From Candidatus Contendibacter sp. (GTDB lineage: Bacteria; Pseudomonadota; Gammaproteobacteria; Competibacterales; Competibacteraceae): a stretch of 64,000 nucleotides of DNA. Of this stretch, positions 55,039 to 63,745 are shown in pieces; within the stretch, counting starts at the first letter, position 1; each line of letters starts with the position of its first letter. The notes beneath the pieces were generated by a model, which worked only from the letters and a program-made list of their open reading frames with translations, was not told the DNA's origin and searched no databases. The translations under genes and the position numbers were made by a program. The stretch covers positions 1-64,000 of the forward strand of contig WBUJ01000002.1 in assembly GCA_008933795.1 (NCBI GenBank), in the 5' to 3' direction.

Positions 55039-55944
55039 GTGAAACCCTCGCCAGTCACTGTACGAATGGACTTGCTGGCCAGTTTCGAGGCAATGCTGGC
55101 TCAGTTGGATACCTTCTGCATGGCAGTTCGTCAGGATGGCGCCTTGCCAGCTTGGGTATCGCGCACCGAGATGGAATTGGTGGAAAATCTGGATATGCGC
55201 CTTAAGGCGATCCAACTTTATCGGGCTCTTTGGTACGAGGATAGTCAGGATGGTCGGGAGACACTAACCTGTCCTGGCATTGTCGGTGTTACTTTGGAAA
55301 CCTTGACTGCTGCTCATGTTTGTAATGCTGCCAAGGATGAATTCAAGGCGACCGTGCTGGCGCTGAAAGGTCTTAACCGAGCTGAAATGAATGATGCGAT
55401 GGCCGATTTGCATCGGCGGTGGGAAACCGTGGCAGTGGCCATGCGGCGCATGGGCGCGGCTCGTTTGAATTTGAAACAAGCTTACCGGCATATTCCTCTG
55501 CTGGAGCGGCGCCCGCTCAAGATTGGCTTTACTTGGTCCAAGCAGGGTCGCGTGATTCAGCGCACCAGTGTGGCTGAAGCTCGCCGCTTGTTGGAACAGC
55601 GGGTCGAAACACCACAGGTTCGATTGGAATTGCGACGTCTGGCGGAAATTGGTGGGGATGAACCATTGGCGCGCGTTCGTGGAGTTTGTCCGCATTTACG
55701 CGCTAATATTGTTTTTGCCGAGTTGGAACGTGGTTGTGTATCGCGTCGGTTGATGCAAACTCCCCTACCGATTTTGGTGCCTTTACGGCGTGATGAGCGG
55801 TTGCCTGAATTCGTGGCGGTGGCGCTGGAACCCCCACTCAATCCTCGTCTACGGCGGGCGGATGTGCGGATCGAGGACGAACCTTTTTTACCTTCGATTC
55901 GAATTTATCGCTATCGTGAGCCTTACCGTGTTGAATCAAGATGA
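55039..55944 (+). CDS. tus: Tus-like DNA replication terminus site-binding protein
   Basis: A 301-residue protein close in length to E. coli Tus (309) and alignable by eye along several strands. RLNLKQAYRHIPLLERRPLK.IGFTW..QGRVI corresponds to Tus LNAYRTLTVL...LRFGWANKHII; the CPHLRANIVFAELERG region and PLPILVPLRRDERLPEF correspond to the central beta-strands and TPLIALI of Tus; LPSIRIYRYRE matches the final strand. Tus traps replication forks at Ter sites in a polar way. The GTG at 55039 has AAGGA six bases upstream; an ATG at 55035 is out of frame. No clear Ter site was recognised nearby. Outside enterobacteria such genes are uncommon or plasmid-borne. Confidence 0.78.
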   Translation: MKPSPVTVRMDLLASFEAMLAQLDTFCMAVRQDGALPAWVSRTEMELVENLDMRLKAIQLYRALWYEDSQDGRETLTCPGIVGVTLETLTAAHVCNAAKDEFKATVLALKGLNRAEMNDAMADLHRRWETVAVAMRRMGAARLNLKQAYRHIPLLERRPLKIGFTWSKQGRVIQRTSVAEARRLLEQRVETPQVRLELRRLAEIGGDEPLARVRGVCPHLRANIVFAELERGCVSRRLMQTPLPILVPLRRDERLPEFVAVALEPPLNPRLRRADVRIEDEPFLPSIRIYRYREPYRVESR

Positions 55945-56055
55945 TGGTATAAATTCACTTTGAATGCCAAAACCCACCACTTGCCGCAAAATCGCCTAAA
56001 ATTGTCTGAAACGATTCCTCCAAAAATATTTTAAACCCCTCAGGAGACTCCCCCC

Positions 56056-58194
56056 ATGTCCGCCCGCGCTCGCGTATGGCCCGGCAATCCGTATCCCCTC
56101 GGCGCCACTTGGGATGGCAAGGGCGTCAATTTCGCGCTATTTTCCGCCCATGCCGAGAGAGTCGAACTATGCCTGTTCGATTCTTCGGGCCAGCGCGAGA
56201 TCGAGCGCTTGGCCCTGGCCGAGAATACCGACCAAGTCTGGCACGGCTATGTACCGGGGCTGTGGCCGGGCGCCTTGTATGGCTACCGCGTCTCCGGGCC
56301 CTACGAACCGCAGATCGGCCATCGCTTCAACCACCACAAACTGCTGCTCGATCCCTACGCCAAGCAGTTCTACGGCGCGCTGCACCTGCGCGACGAACAC
56401 TGCGGTTACCAAGTGGGCCACCGCGACGCCGACCTGTCCTTCGATATCCGCGACAACGCCCGCGACATGCTCAAATGCGTGGTAGTGGACACCCGCTTCA
56501 ATTGGGATAGCGATCGCTCGCCCGAAATTCCCTGGTCGCGGACCCTGATCTACGAAACCCACGTCCGCGGCTTCACCATCCGTCACGAAGGCGTGCCCCA
56601 CCATCTCCGCGGCACCTTCGCCGGCCTTGCCCATCCTGAAATCATCAAATATCTCCAGTCGCTCGGCATCACCGCCGTGGAGTTGATGCCCGTCCATGCC
56701 TTCGTGGACGACCGCTTTTTGACCGATCGTGGGCTGCGGAATTACTGGGGTTACAACACCCTGTGCTTTTTCGCCCCGGAACCGCGCTACCTGAGCGGCG
56801 GCGATCTGGTCGAGTTCAAAACCATGGTCAAGCGGTTGCACGACGCCGGCATCGAGGTGCTGCTGGACGTGGTCTATAACCACACCGCCGAGGGGGACCA
56901 GATGGGTCCGACTCTCAGCTTCAAGGGTATCGACAACGCCTCCTACTACCGGCTCCTCCCTGGCGACCGCCGCCACTACATCAACGACACCGGCTGCGGC
57001 AATACCCTGAACCTGATGCATCCACGGGTGTTGCAGATGGTGATGGACAGTCTGCGCTACTGGGTCAACGAAATGCACGTGGATGGCTTCCGTTTTGACC
57101 TGGCGGTGACGCTGGGCCGGGAGGAATACGGCTACGACCGCGCCGGCGGCTTCTTCGACGCCATCCGTCAGGATCCCGCCATGTCGCGGGTCAAGATCAT
57201 CGCCGAGCCGTGGGACATCGGTCCCGGTGGTTACCAGCTCGGCGGTTTTCCCGCCGGCACCGCCGAATGGAACGACCGCTTCCGCGATACCGTGCGCCGG
57301 TTCTGGCGCGGCGATGACGACATGCTATCCAAACTGGCGCCCAACCTGCTCGCCTCCAGCGACTTGTTCGAGCATGATAGTCGGCGACCGTGGGCGACGA
57401 TCAACTACATCGCTAGCCACGACGGTTTTACCCTGGCCGACCTGGTCAGCTACAACGAGCGCCATAACGAGGCCAACGGTGAAAATAACCGCGACGGCCA
57501 CCCGTCCAACTTCAGCAACAACCACGGCGTCGAGGGGCCGACCGCCGATCCCGCCATCAGGGAAATGCGCTTGCGCCAGCGGCGCAACATGCTGGCCACC
57601 CTGCTGCTGGCCCAGGGCACGCCGATGCTGCTGGCCGGCGACGAGTTTGGTCGCAGCCAGCGCGGCAACAACAACGCCTATTGTCAGGACAACGACATCA
57701 ACTGGCTGGACTGGGATATCCCGCCCGAAGAAGGGGAGTTTTTCGGTTTCGTCCGCCGTCTGATCAACCTGCGCCAGGAACATCCGGTGCTGCGCCGGTC
57801 CCGTTTCATGCACGGCTTGCAGATTTCCAAGACCCATGGATTGCACGATATCGACTGGATCAGCCCCGGCGGCGGCGCCATGAGCGACTACCACTGGCAG
57901 GAACCCAAGGCCCGCTGTTTCGGCATGCTGCTGACCGGCAACGCCGGCGAGTACTTTACTGCCGATGGCTATCCCGAAACCGACGATGCCATGCTGGTTA
58001 TTTTTAACGCCAGCCCAACCGCGGTCCCGTTCCGTCTTCCCACAGTGCGCGACGCCAGTCACTGGCGCTGCCTGCTGGACACCACTCGACCGCAGTTGAC
58101 GCCGGGTGAATTGCTGCTGGAGGTTGGCGACGATTTTCAGATGGAATCCTGGGCTGTCACCGTGTTCGCGCTGGTCCTGGCCAACCCGGATTGA
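56056..58194 (+). CDS. glgX: Glycogen debranching enzyme
   Basis: A GH13 isoamylase-type enzyme hydrolysing alpha-1,6 branches left after glycogen phosphorylase action. The 712 residues contain an N-terminal CBM48 (GVNFALFSAHAERVELCLFD), VRGFTIRHEG, DVVYNHTAEGD near residue 275, nucleophile region VDGFRFDLAVTLGREEYG, acid IIAEPWDIGPGGYQ, and NYIASHDGFTLADLVSYN. A good CAGGAGAC ribosome site lies 11 bases upstream. With glgC, malQ and glgB it completes most of a glycogen cycle; synthase and phosphorylase are outside the window. Confidence 0.96.
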   Translation: MSARARVWPGNPYPLGATWDGKGVNFALFSAHAERVELCLFDSSGQREIERLALAENTDQVWHGYVPGLWPGALYGYRVSGPYEPQIGHRFNHHKLLLDPYAKQFYGALHLRDEHCGYQVGHRDADLSFDIRDNARDMLKCVVVDTRFNWDSDRSPEIPWSRTLIYETHVRGFTIRHEGVPHHLRGTFAGLAHPEIIKYLQSLGITAVELMPVHAFVDDRFLTDRGLRNYWGYNTLCFFAPEPRYLSGGDLVEFKTMVKRLHDAGIEVLLDVVYNHTAEGDQMGPTLSFKGIDNASYYRLLPGDRRHYINDTGCGNTLNLMHPRVLQMVMDSLRYWVNEMHVDGFRFDLAVTLGREEYGYDRAGGFFDAIRQDPAMSRVKIIAEPWDIGPGGYQLGGFPAGTAEWNDRFRDTVRRFWRGDDDMLSKLAPNLLASSDLFEHDSRRPWATINYIASHDGFTLADLVSYNERHNEANGENNRDGHPSNFSNNHGVEGPTADPAIREMRLRQRRNMLATLLLAQGTPMLLAGDEFGRSQRGNNNAYCQDNDINWLDWDIPPEEGEFFGFVRRLINLRQEHPVLRRSRFMHGLQISKTHGLHDIDWISPGGGAMSDYHWQEPKARCFGMLLTGNAGEYFTADGYPETDDAMLVIFNASPTAVPFRLPTVRDASHWRCLLDTTRPQLTPGELLLEVGDDFQMESWAVTVFALVLANPD

Positions 58195-58278
58195 GTTTTC
58201 TTTTAATAACTATTTGCTATTTTAATAGCATTAAATATTCTTTTTTATTATTTATCATGCCGTCTATAGTCGCCGACT

Positions 58279-58315
58279 GTCCGGCCCGGTTTATCCGGCG
58301 CCGGACATTGTTTTT
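58279..58315 (+). terminator. Probable glgX intrinsic terminator
   Basis: GTCCGGC (58279-58285) and GCCGGAC (58300-58306) form a stem with a 14-base GC-rich loop, followed by ATTGTTTTT. The preceding 80 bases (58195-58275) are strongly AT-rich and without a convincing gene. Confidence 0.6.
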
Positions 58316-58337
58316 CATCACTGTCCATGGAGTTCCG

Positions 58338-58421
58338 ATGGCGCGCGCAATCCCGCCCTACGTCATGGCGGCTCCGACGGCGGCACTTCCGCGTGTGGAC
58401 CGCATGGGTCGTCTCGCATGA
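58338..58421 (+). CDS. Possible leader peptide coupled to cysT
   Basis: A 27-codon frame (MARAIPPYVMAAPTAALPRV...) starts five bases after a GGAG and ends with a TGA that overlaps the cysT ATG (ATGA, 58418-58421). cysT itself has no visible ribosome site, so translation of this short frame could deliver ribosomes to cysT. No conserved peptide family is recognised, and it may be fortuitous. Confidence 0.4.
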   Translation: MARAIPPYVMAAPTAALPRVDRMGRLA

Positions 58422-59263
58422 CGCCGCGGCTTCGCCAACCCAGCGTGTTGCCCGGTTTCGGCCTGACGCTGGGTTTCACCATCGGCTATCTGAGCTTGAT
58501 CGTGCTCGTCCCTCTGGCGATGGCTTTCCTGCGCGCGCTCGACCTGAGTTGGGACCAGTTCTGGCAGGCGGTCACCGCGCCCCGGGTGGTTGCCTCGTAC
58601 CGATTAACCTTCGGCGCCGCCTTCCTGGCCGCCGCCTTCAACACCGCTTTCGGCCTGATCGTGGCCTGGGTGCTGGTGCGCTACCGGTTCCCCGGTCAGC
58701 GCCTGGTGGACGCTTTGGTGGATTTACCGTTCGCCCTGCCCACTGCGGTGGCCGGCATCACCCTGGCTACGCTCTATTCCAGCAATGGCTGGATCGGCCA
58801 GTACCTCAAACCGCTCGGGCTCAAGGTTGCCTTCACTCCGCTGGGCGTGATCGTGGCCCTGGTCTTCATCAGCCTGCCGTTCGTGGTGCGCACCGTGCAG
58901 CCGGTGCTTGAAGATCTGGAGGCCGAGGTTGAGGAAGCCGCCGCCAGCCTGGGGGCGGGGCGCTGGCAAATTTTTCGGCGCATCATTTTTCCAGCGGTTC
59001 GTCCGGCGTTGCTGACCGGCTTCACCCTGGCCTTCGCCCGCGCCATCGGCGAGTACGGCTCGGTCATCTTCATCGCCGGCAACCTGCCGATGGTGTCGGA
59101 GATCACCCCGCTGCTGATCGTCGGCAAGCTGGAGCAATACGATTACGGCGGCGCGGCGGCAGTGTCGGTGGTCCTGCTGATCATTTCCTTCATCCTGCTG
59201 TTGCTGATCAATCTGCTTCAACGCTGGAGCCGGATGCGGATCAGTGGGGAGACGGCGTCGTGA
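58418..59263 (+). CDS. cysT: Sulfate/thiosulfate ABC transporter permease CysT (CysU)
   Basis: One of two inner-membrane permeases of the sulfate importer, 281 residues and about six helices. [24 protein letters not shown] is the family N-terminus; the coupling loop [21 protein letters not shown] contacts Cys[20 protein letters not shown] follows. The stop overlaps the cysW GTG (GTGA). No sulfate-binding protein gene (sbp or cysP) is next to it, so the binding protein must be encoded elsewhere. Confidence 0.95.
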   Translation: MTPRLRQPSVLPGFGLTLGFTIGYLSLIVLVPLAMAFLRALDLSWDQFWQAVTAPRVVASYRLTFGAAFLAAAFNTAFGLIVAWVLVRYRFPGQRLVDALVDLPFALPTAVAGITLATLYSSNGWIGQYLKPLGLKVAFTPLGVIVALVFISLPFVVRTVQPVLEDLEAEVEEAAASLGAGRWQIFRRIIFPAVRPALLTGFTLAFARAIGEYGSVIFIAGNLPMVSEITPLLIVGKLEQYDYGGAAAVSVVLLIISFILLLLINLLQRWSRMRISGETAS

Positions 59264-60135
59264 GCGACCCCGCTCCCCGCGCCCCGGTTTCCGCCGCCAC
59301 TACCGAACCCCGATTCGTCCGCGTGGTGCTGGTGACCGTGGCGCTGAGCTTCCTGACGCTGTTTCTGTTCGTGCCGCTGGCGGCGGTGTTTTACGAGGCG
59401 CTCCGCAAGGGAATCGGCGTCTACTTGGCCGCCATCGCCGATCCCTACGCGCTGGCCGCGATCCGTCTGACCCTGCTTAGCACCGCGATTGCCGTGCCGT
59501 TGAACATAGCGTTCGGCGTCGCCGCCGCCTGGGCCATCGCCAAGTTCGAGTTTCGCGGCAAGAGCGTGCTGATTACCCTGATCGATCTGCCGTTCGCGGT
59601 CTCGCCCGTCATCGCCGGCATGATCTATGTGCTTCTGTTCGGCGCTCAAGGCTGGTTGGGGCCGTGGCTAGGCGAGCACGGCATCAGGATCATCTTCGCC
59701 GTCCCCGGCATCGTGCTGGCCACCGTGTTCGTCACCGTGCCGTTCGTCGCCCGCGAACTGATTCCGCTGATGCAGGCTCAGGGCATCGACGAGGAGGAAG
59801 CCGCCATGGTGTTGGGCGCCAGCGGCTGGCTGACCTTCTGGCGGATCACCCTGCCCAACATCCAGTGGGGCCTGCTCTATGGCGTGGTGCTCTGCACCGC
59901 CCGCGCCATGGGCGAGTTCGGCGCGGTGTCGGTGGTGTCTGGCCACATCCGCGGCCTGACCAACACCCTGCCGCTGCACGTAGAAATTCTTTACAACGAA
60001 TACCAGTTCGCCGCCGCCTTCGCCTGCGCCTCGCTGCTCACCCTGCTGGCGCTGGTCATGCTGGCGCTCAAGACTCTGATCGAGCGCCGCGCCCTCCGAC
60101 AACAGCGCTCCGCGGGGGCCATGGAAACCTTATGA
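59260..60135 (+). CDS. cysW: Sulfate/thiosulfate ABC transporter permease CysW
   Basis: The second permease, 291 residues and about six helices, starting at GTG 59260 inside the cysT stop. The EAA-type loop is [22 protein letters not shown], followed by [21 protein letters not shown] and [14 protein letters not shown], all typical of CysW. The stop overlaps the cysA ATG (ATGA). Confidence 0.95.
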   Translation: MSDPAPRAPVSAATTEPRFVRVVLVTVALSFLTLFLFVPLAAVFYEALRKGIGVYLAAIADPYALAAIRLTLLSTAIAVPLNIAFGVAAAWAIAKFEFRGKSVLITLIDLPFAVSPVIAGMIYVLLFGAQGWLGPWLGEHGIRIIFAVPGIVLATVFVTVPFVARELIPLMQAQGIDEEEAAMVLGASGWLTFWRITLPNIQWGLLYGVVLCTARAMGEFGAVSVVSGHIRGLTNTLPLHVEILYNEYQFAAAFACASLLTLLALVMLALKTLIERRALRQQRSAGAMETL

Positions 60136-61247
60136 GCATCGAAATTCAAAAATTGCACAAACGCTTCGGTGCGTTCGTCGCCCTCGACCACATCGACCTG
60201 AGTATTCCACCCGGCCAACTGGTCGCCCTGCTCGGCCCTTCCGGCTGTGGCAAAACCACCCTGCTGCGCATCATTGCTGGCCTGGAGATCGCCGACCGTG
60301 GCCGGGTGCTGTTCGATGGCGAGGACGCCACCCGCCGCCATGTTCGGGAGCGCGGGGTTGGCTTCGTGTTCCAGCATTACGCGCTGTTCCAGCACATGAC
60401 CGTGTTCGAGAACATCGCCTTCGGCCTGCGGGTGCGCCCGCGCGCCGTGCGCCCGCCCGAGGCGTCCATTCGCGCCAAGGTGAACGCGTTGCTGGACTTG
60501 GTGCAGATGGGCTGGCTGGCCAACCGCTACCCTAGTCAATTGTCCGGCGGCCAGCGCCAGCGCATTGCCCTGGCCCGGGCGCTGGCGGTGGAGCCCCAGG
60601 TATTGCTGCTCGACGAACCGTTCGGCGCCCTGGACACCAAGGTGCGCAAGGAACTGCGCCGCTGGCTGCGCCGCCTGCACGACGAGTTGCATATCACCAG
60701 CGTGTTCGTTACCCACGATCAGGAAGAAGCCTTGGAAGTCGCCGACCAGATCGTGGTTATGAATCGCGGTCGCATCGAACAGATCGGTTCGCCCCAGGAG
60801 GTTTACGATGCGCCGGCCACTCCTTTCGTCTATCAGTTTCTCGGCAACATCAACTTGTTCCACAGTCGGGTTCATGCGGGCTGGGCGCGAGTTGGCGGGC
60901 TACGGGTGCGGGTGCCCGAGTACGGCGATACCGAACACGCGCCGGCCATGGCCTACGTCCGGCCCCACGACATTGATCTACTGCGCGAACCTGAGGACGA
61001 CGACACCACGCTGGCGGCTACGATCAGCCGGGTGTCCCAGTTGGGTTCGCTGGTGCGGCTGGAACTGATCCAATCGCCGGACGGCGAAATCGCCGAGGTG
61101 GAAATGACCCGCGAGCGCTATGCCGCCGATCCGCTGCAAACCGGCGATCTGGTGTTCGTCAAACCGCGCCAAGTGCGGGTCTTCCTGCATGATAACCCCA
61201 GCGTTGCTCCACCGATGCACTGGAGCGGCGACGGCGACGGCATTTGA
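60132..61247 (+). CDS. cysA: Sulfate/thiosulfate ABC transporter ATP-binding protein CysA
   Basis: The ATPase of the sulfate importer, 371 residues. It starts [15 protein letters not shown] at 60132, overlapping cysW. Walker A is [19 protein letters not shown]-loop [21 protein letters not shown], signature [16 protein letters not shown], Walker [13 protein letters not shown]-loop [13 protein letters not shown]. The C-terminal part (about 240-360) is the regulatory domain usual in CysA. Confidence 0.96.
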   Translation: MSIEIQKLHKRFGAFVALDHIDLSIPPGQLVALLGPSGCGKTTLLRIIAGLEIADRGRVLFDGEDATRRHVRERGVGFVFQHYALFQHMTVFENIAFGLRVRPRAVRPPEASIRAKVNALLDLVQMGWLANRYPSQLSGGQRQRIALARALAVEPQVLLLDEPFGALDTKVRKELRRWLRRLHDELHITSVFVTHDQEEALEVADQIVVMNRGRIEQIGSPQEVYDAPATPFVYQFLGNINLFHSRVHAGWARVGGLRVRVPEYGDTEHAPAMAYVRPHDIDLLREPEDDDTTLAATISRVSQLGSLVRLELIQSPDGEIAEVEMTRERYAADPLQTGDLVFVKPRQVRVFLHDNPSVAPPMHWSGDGDGI

Positions 61248-61301
61248 GCGGGCGACCGCTTCCGCCAAGCTACCTCCGGCCCGTCCGGGTCATCCATCGA
61301 C

Positions 61302-61685
61302 ATGAACCTTTTCGACCAGATCGCCGAGGCCCGGATTCAGGAAGCCATCGAACGGGGCGAGTTGCGCGACTTGCCTGGCGAAGGCAAACCGTTGCGACTG
61401 GATGACGACTCGGCGATCCCCGAGGAATTGCGCGCCGCTTACCGGATTTTGAAAAACGCTGGCTTTCTGCCGCCGGAACTGCAATTGCGCAAGGAAGTAC
61501 GCGAGGCCGAGCAGCTTTTGCACCAGTTGCCGGAGAGCGAGCGCAGCCGCGCCCGCGCCCGCCTGGAATTGTTGCAATTGCGGTTGGCTGCTAGCCGCCG
61601 CCAACCGATCAACCTACTGCTGGAGGATCACTACCGGCAGCGTTTGCTGGAACGTCTAGATCCTACCGACCGTTATTCGTCATGA
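61302..61685 (+). CDS. DUF1992 domain protein (DnaJC28-like)
   Basis: A 127-residue soluble protein matching the DUF1992 family: FDQIAEARIQEAIERGELRDLPGEGKPL at the N-terminus, then PEELRAAYRILKNAGFLPPELQLRKEV. Related to a conserved domain in DnaJ homologue C28; the function is unknown. It begins 54 bases after cysA and may be read through from that operon. Confidence 0.88.
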   Translation: MNLFDQIAEARIQEAIERGELRDLPGEGKPLRLDDDSAIPEELRAAYRILKNAGFLPPELQLRKEVREAEQLLHQLPESERSRARARLELLQLRLAASRRQPINLLLEDHYRQRLLERLDPTDRYSS

Positions 61686-61704
61686 GTGAGATGAGCAAGG
61701 ATTA

Positions 61705-61761
61705 TATAGCGCTCCTATTCCAGTCGTGGAATTTCCCCTCCTTTCAGATAGGAGCGCTATA
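61705..61761. repeat. Perfect 14-bp inverted repeat with 29-base spacer
   Basis: TATAGCGCTCCTAT (61705-61718) and ATAGGAGCGCTATA (61748-61761) are exact complements. The spacer carries GGAATTTCCCCTCC, shared with the repeat at 44785-44797, and the right arm is shared with 47727-47742, so it belongs to the same dispersed element family. As a hairpin it could end the DUF1992 transcript. Confidence 0.7.
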
Positions 61762-61827
61762 GTGTCCTAGATGATGATATAAGAACGGGTAAAACCTCAT
61801 CGCCTGGGCGTGGAGCCGTCCCGCCCA

Positions 61828-62370
61828 TCAGGATAAATTCTCCTCTTCTCCGGCATCGGAATCCTCGCTCTCGGGATGCAGCACCATCACCCGATTCGGC
61901 GCAAATTCCGCCAATTTCATGGCAGTTTCGCGCGGCGCCAACGGAAAATCAAACTCGTCGCGGTCGCCGCGCAGGATCGCCAACCGTCCCATGGCCAGCG
62001 CCTTACGCTGCGACGGAGTCACCCGGATGGCGCGGATCCAGTGGCCATCACTATCGAGAAAGTTGTAGAAGATCTCAGCTTGGGGATCGTTCAGCCGGTG
62101 GCTGTCGATCAATTGGCGGGCGCGGGCGATCAATTCCCGCTGCTTTTTCTCGGCCTCGCGCTCCAGATTGAGTCGGCGATCCTGCTCGCGCTTGCGGGCA
62201 GCCTCCGCCTCGGCTTGGCGGCGCGTTTCCACCTGTCGCGCCGCTTCCTCCGCCGCCAAAGCCTGGTTCTTCTTGCGCTGGTGGTCTTGTTTGCGGCCAT
62301 CGGAATCCAGCTTTTTAGCCTTATCCGCCGATACCAATCCCGCTTTCAGCAATTCGTCCCGCAGCGACAT
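61828..62370 (-). CDS. DUF2058 (YaiL-like) protein
   Basis: A 180-residue protein of the DUF2058 family, starting SLRDELLKAGLVSADKAKKLD, followed by a highly charged Lys/Arg/Glu/Gln coiled-coil region (about 25-95) and a C-terminal domain, AEIFYNFLDSDGHWIRAIRVTP. Family members are called nucleoprotein or polynucleotide-associated enzyme regulators, but the role is not established. It is 38 bases downstream of serA on the same strand. Confidence 0.9.
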   Translation of the reverse strand: MSLRDELLKAGLVSADKAKKLDSDGRKQDHQRKKNQALAAEEAARQVETRRQAEAEAARKREQDRRLNLEREAEKKQRELIARARQLIDSHRLNDPQAEIFYNFLDSDGHWIRAIRVTPSQRKALAMGRLAILRGDRDEFDFPLAPRETAMKLAEFAPNRVMVLHPESEDSDAGEEENLS

Positions 62371-62408
62371 AGCCTGCTTGCTCCCCCGTCACGCTCGCTC
62401 TGTTCAGT

Positions 62409-63647
62409 TCAGTACAAAATCCGGGTTCGGATCGTGCCGGCCACTTCCTCAAGCCGTTTCTTGAGTTGCAGCGTCTCGGTGCGCTCGCCGCCATCCACGT
62501 CGATCACCACGTAACCAATCCGGGGGTTGGTTTGCAGATACTGCCCCGCGATATTGATGTGCTGTTCGGAGAAGATGGCGTTGATCTGCGACAACACGCC
62601 GGGCTGGTTGCGATGGATGTGCAGCAGCCGGTGCTTGCCGGGATGTTCGGGCAAGGCCACTTCCGGGAAATTCACCGAACTGACCGTCGATCCGTTATTG
62701 CTGTACTTGATCAGTTTGCCCGCGACCTCCAAGCCGATGTTCTGCTGCGCCTCCTCGGTGCTGCCGCCGACGTGGGGCGTCAGCAGCACATTATCGAACC
62801 GGCGCAACGGAGAGACGAATTCCTCGTCGTTCGCTTTCGGCTCCACCGGAAACACGTCGATGGCTGCCCCCGCCAGATGCTTAGCCTCCAAGGCTTGCGC
62901 CAAGGCGTCGATATCCACGACCGTGCCGCGGGCGGCGTTGATCAGTCGGGCGCCCGGCTTCATCCGCGCCATTTGCTCGGCCCCGATCATTCGCCAGGTT
63001 TGCGGGGTTTCCGGTACATGCAACGTCACCACGTCGGCGACTTCCAACAGCAGGTCGAGCGACGGCAGCGGTTGGGCATTGCCCAGCGCCAGCTTGGTTT
63101 CGATGTCGTAAAACACCACCCGCATTCCCAACGCCTCGGCCAGCACCCCAACCTGGGTGCCGATGTGACCGTAGCCGACGATGCCCAGACACTTGCCGCG
63201 CACCTCGTGCGAACCGGTCGCGGTCTTGATCCAGCCGCCGCGATGTGTCGCGGTGCTGCGCTGGGGGATGCCGCGCAGCAGCAAAATGACTTCCGCCAGC
63301 ACCAACTCCGCCACGCTGCGAGTATTGGAAAACGGGGCGTTGAACACCGGAACGCCCCGTTCCTGGGCGGCGTCGAGATCTACCTGATTGGTGCCGATGC
63401 AAAAGCAGCCGACCCCGATCAGGCGGGGCGCGTGTTCGAAGACCCGAGCGGTCAACTGGGTGGCGGAGCGAATGCCGACGAAGTAGCTATCGGCGATGGT
63501 TTCCAGCAACATTGATTCCGGCAAGGCTTTTGAGTGAGATTCGATGTTGGTGTAACCGTCCGCCTGGAAGGCTTCCACGGCGCTGGCATGAACGCCTTCC
63601 AGCAGCAGGATCTTGATCTTGCTCTTGTCGAGTGAAGTCTTGCTCAT
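62409..63647 (-). CDS. serA: D-3-phosphoglycerate dehydrogenase
   Basis: First step of serine synthesis, oxidising 3-phosphoglycerate with NAD. ATG 63647 gives 412 residues (E. coli 410) and the conserved opening KIKILLLEGVHASAVEAF; upstream frame to 63764 is not conserved. Features: NAD site GIVGYGHIGTQVGVLAEALG, catalytic NAARGTVVDIDALAQAL, His/Glu region LTPHVGGSTEEAQQNIGLEV, and a C-terminal ACT domain (about 335-412; HRNQPGVLSQINAIF) for serine feedback. It diverges from an FAD-linked dehydrogenase gene across about 98 bases. Confidence 0.96.
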   Translation of the reverse strand: MSKTSLDKSKIKILLLEGVHASAVEAFQADGYTNIESHSKALPESMLLETIADSYFVGIRSATQLTARVFEHAPRLIGVGCFCIGTNQVDLDAAQERGVPVFNAPFSNTRSVAELVLAEVILLLRGIPQRSTATHRGGWIKTATGSHEVRGKCLGIVGYGHIGTQVGVLAEALGMRVVFYDIETKLALGNAQPLPSLDLLLEVADVVTLHVPETPQTWRMIGAEQMARMKPGARLINAARGTVVDIDALAQALEAKHLAGAAIDVFPVEPKANDEEFVSPLRRFDNVLLTPHVGGSTEEAQQNIGLEVAGKLIKYSNNGSTVSSVNFPEVALPEHPGKHRLLHIHRNQPGVLSQINAIFSEQHINIAGQYLQTNPRIGYVVIDVDGGERTETLQLKKRLEEVAGTIRTRILY

Positions 63648-63745
63648 GGGTGCGCCCGCTTCGCCGGTGATAGAATGAGGCTGGATATTATCTCTCCGGT
63701 CGGGGCTGGCAACCATCCCCTTTTCTCTCGAAGCGACCTTTGCCG

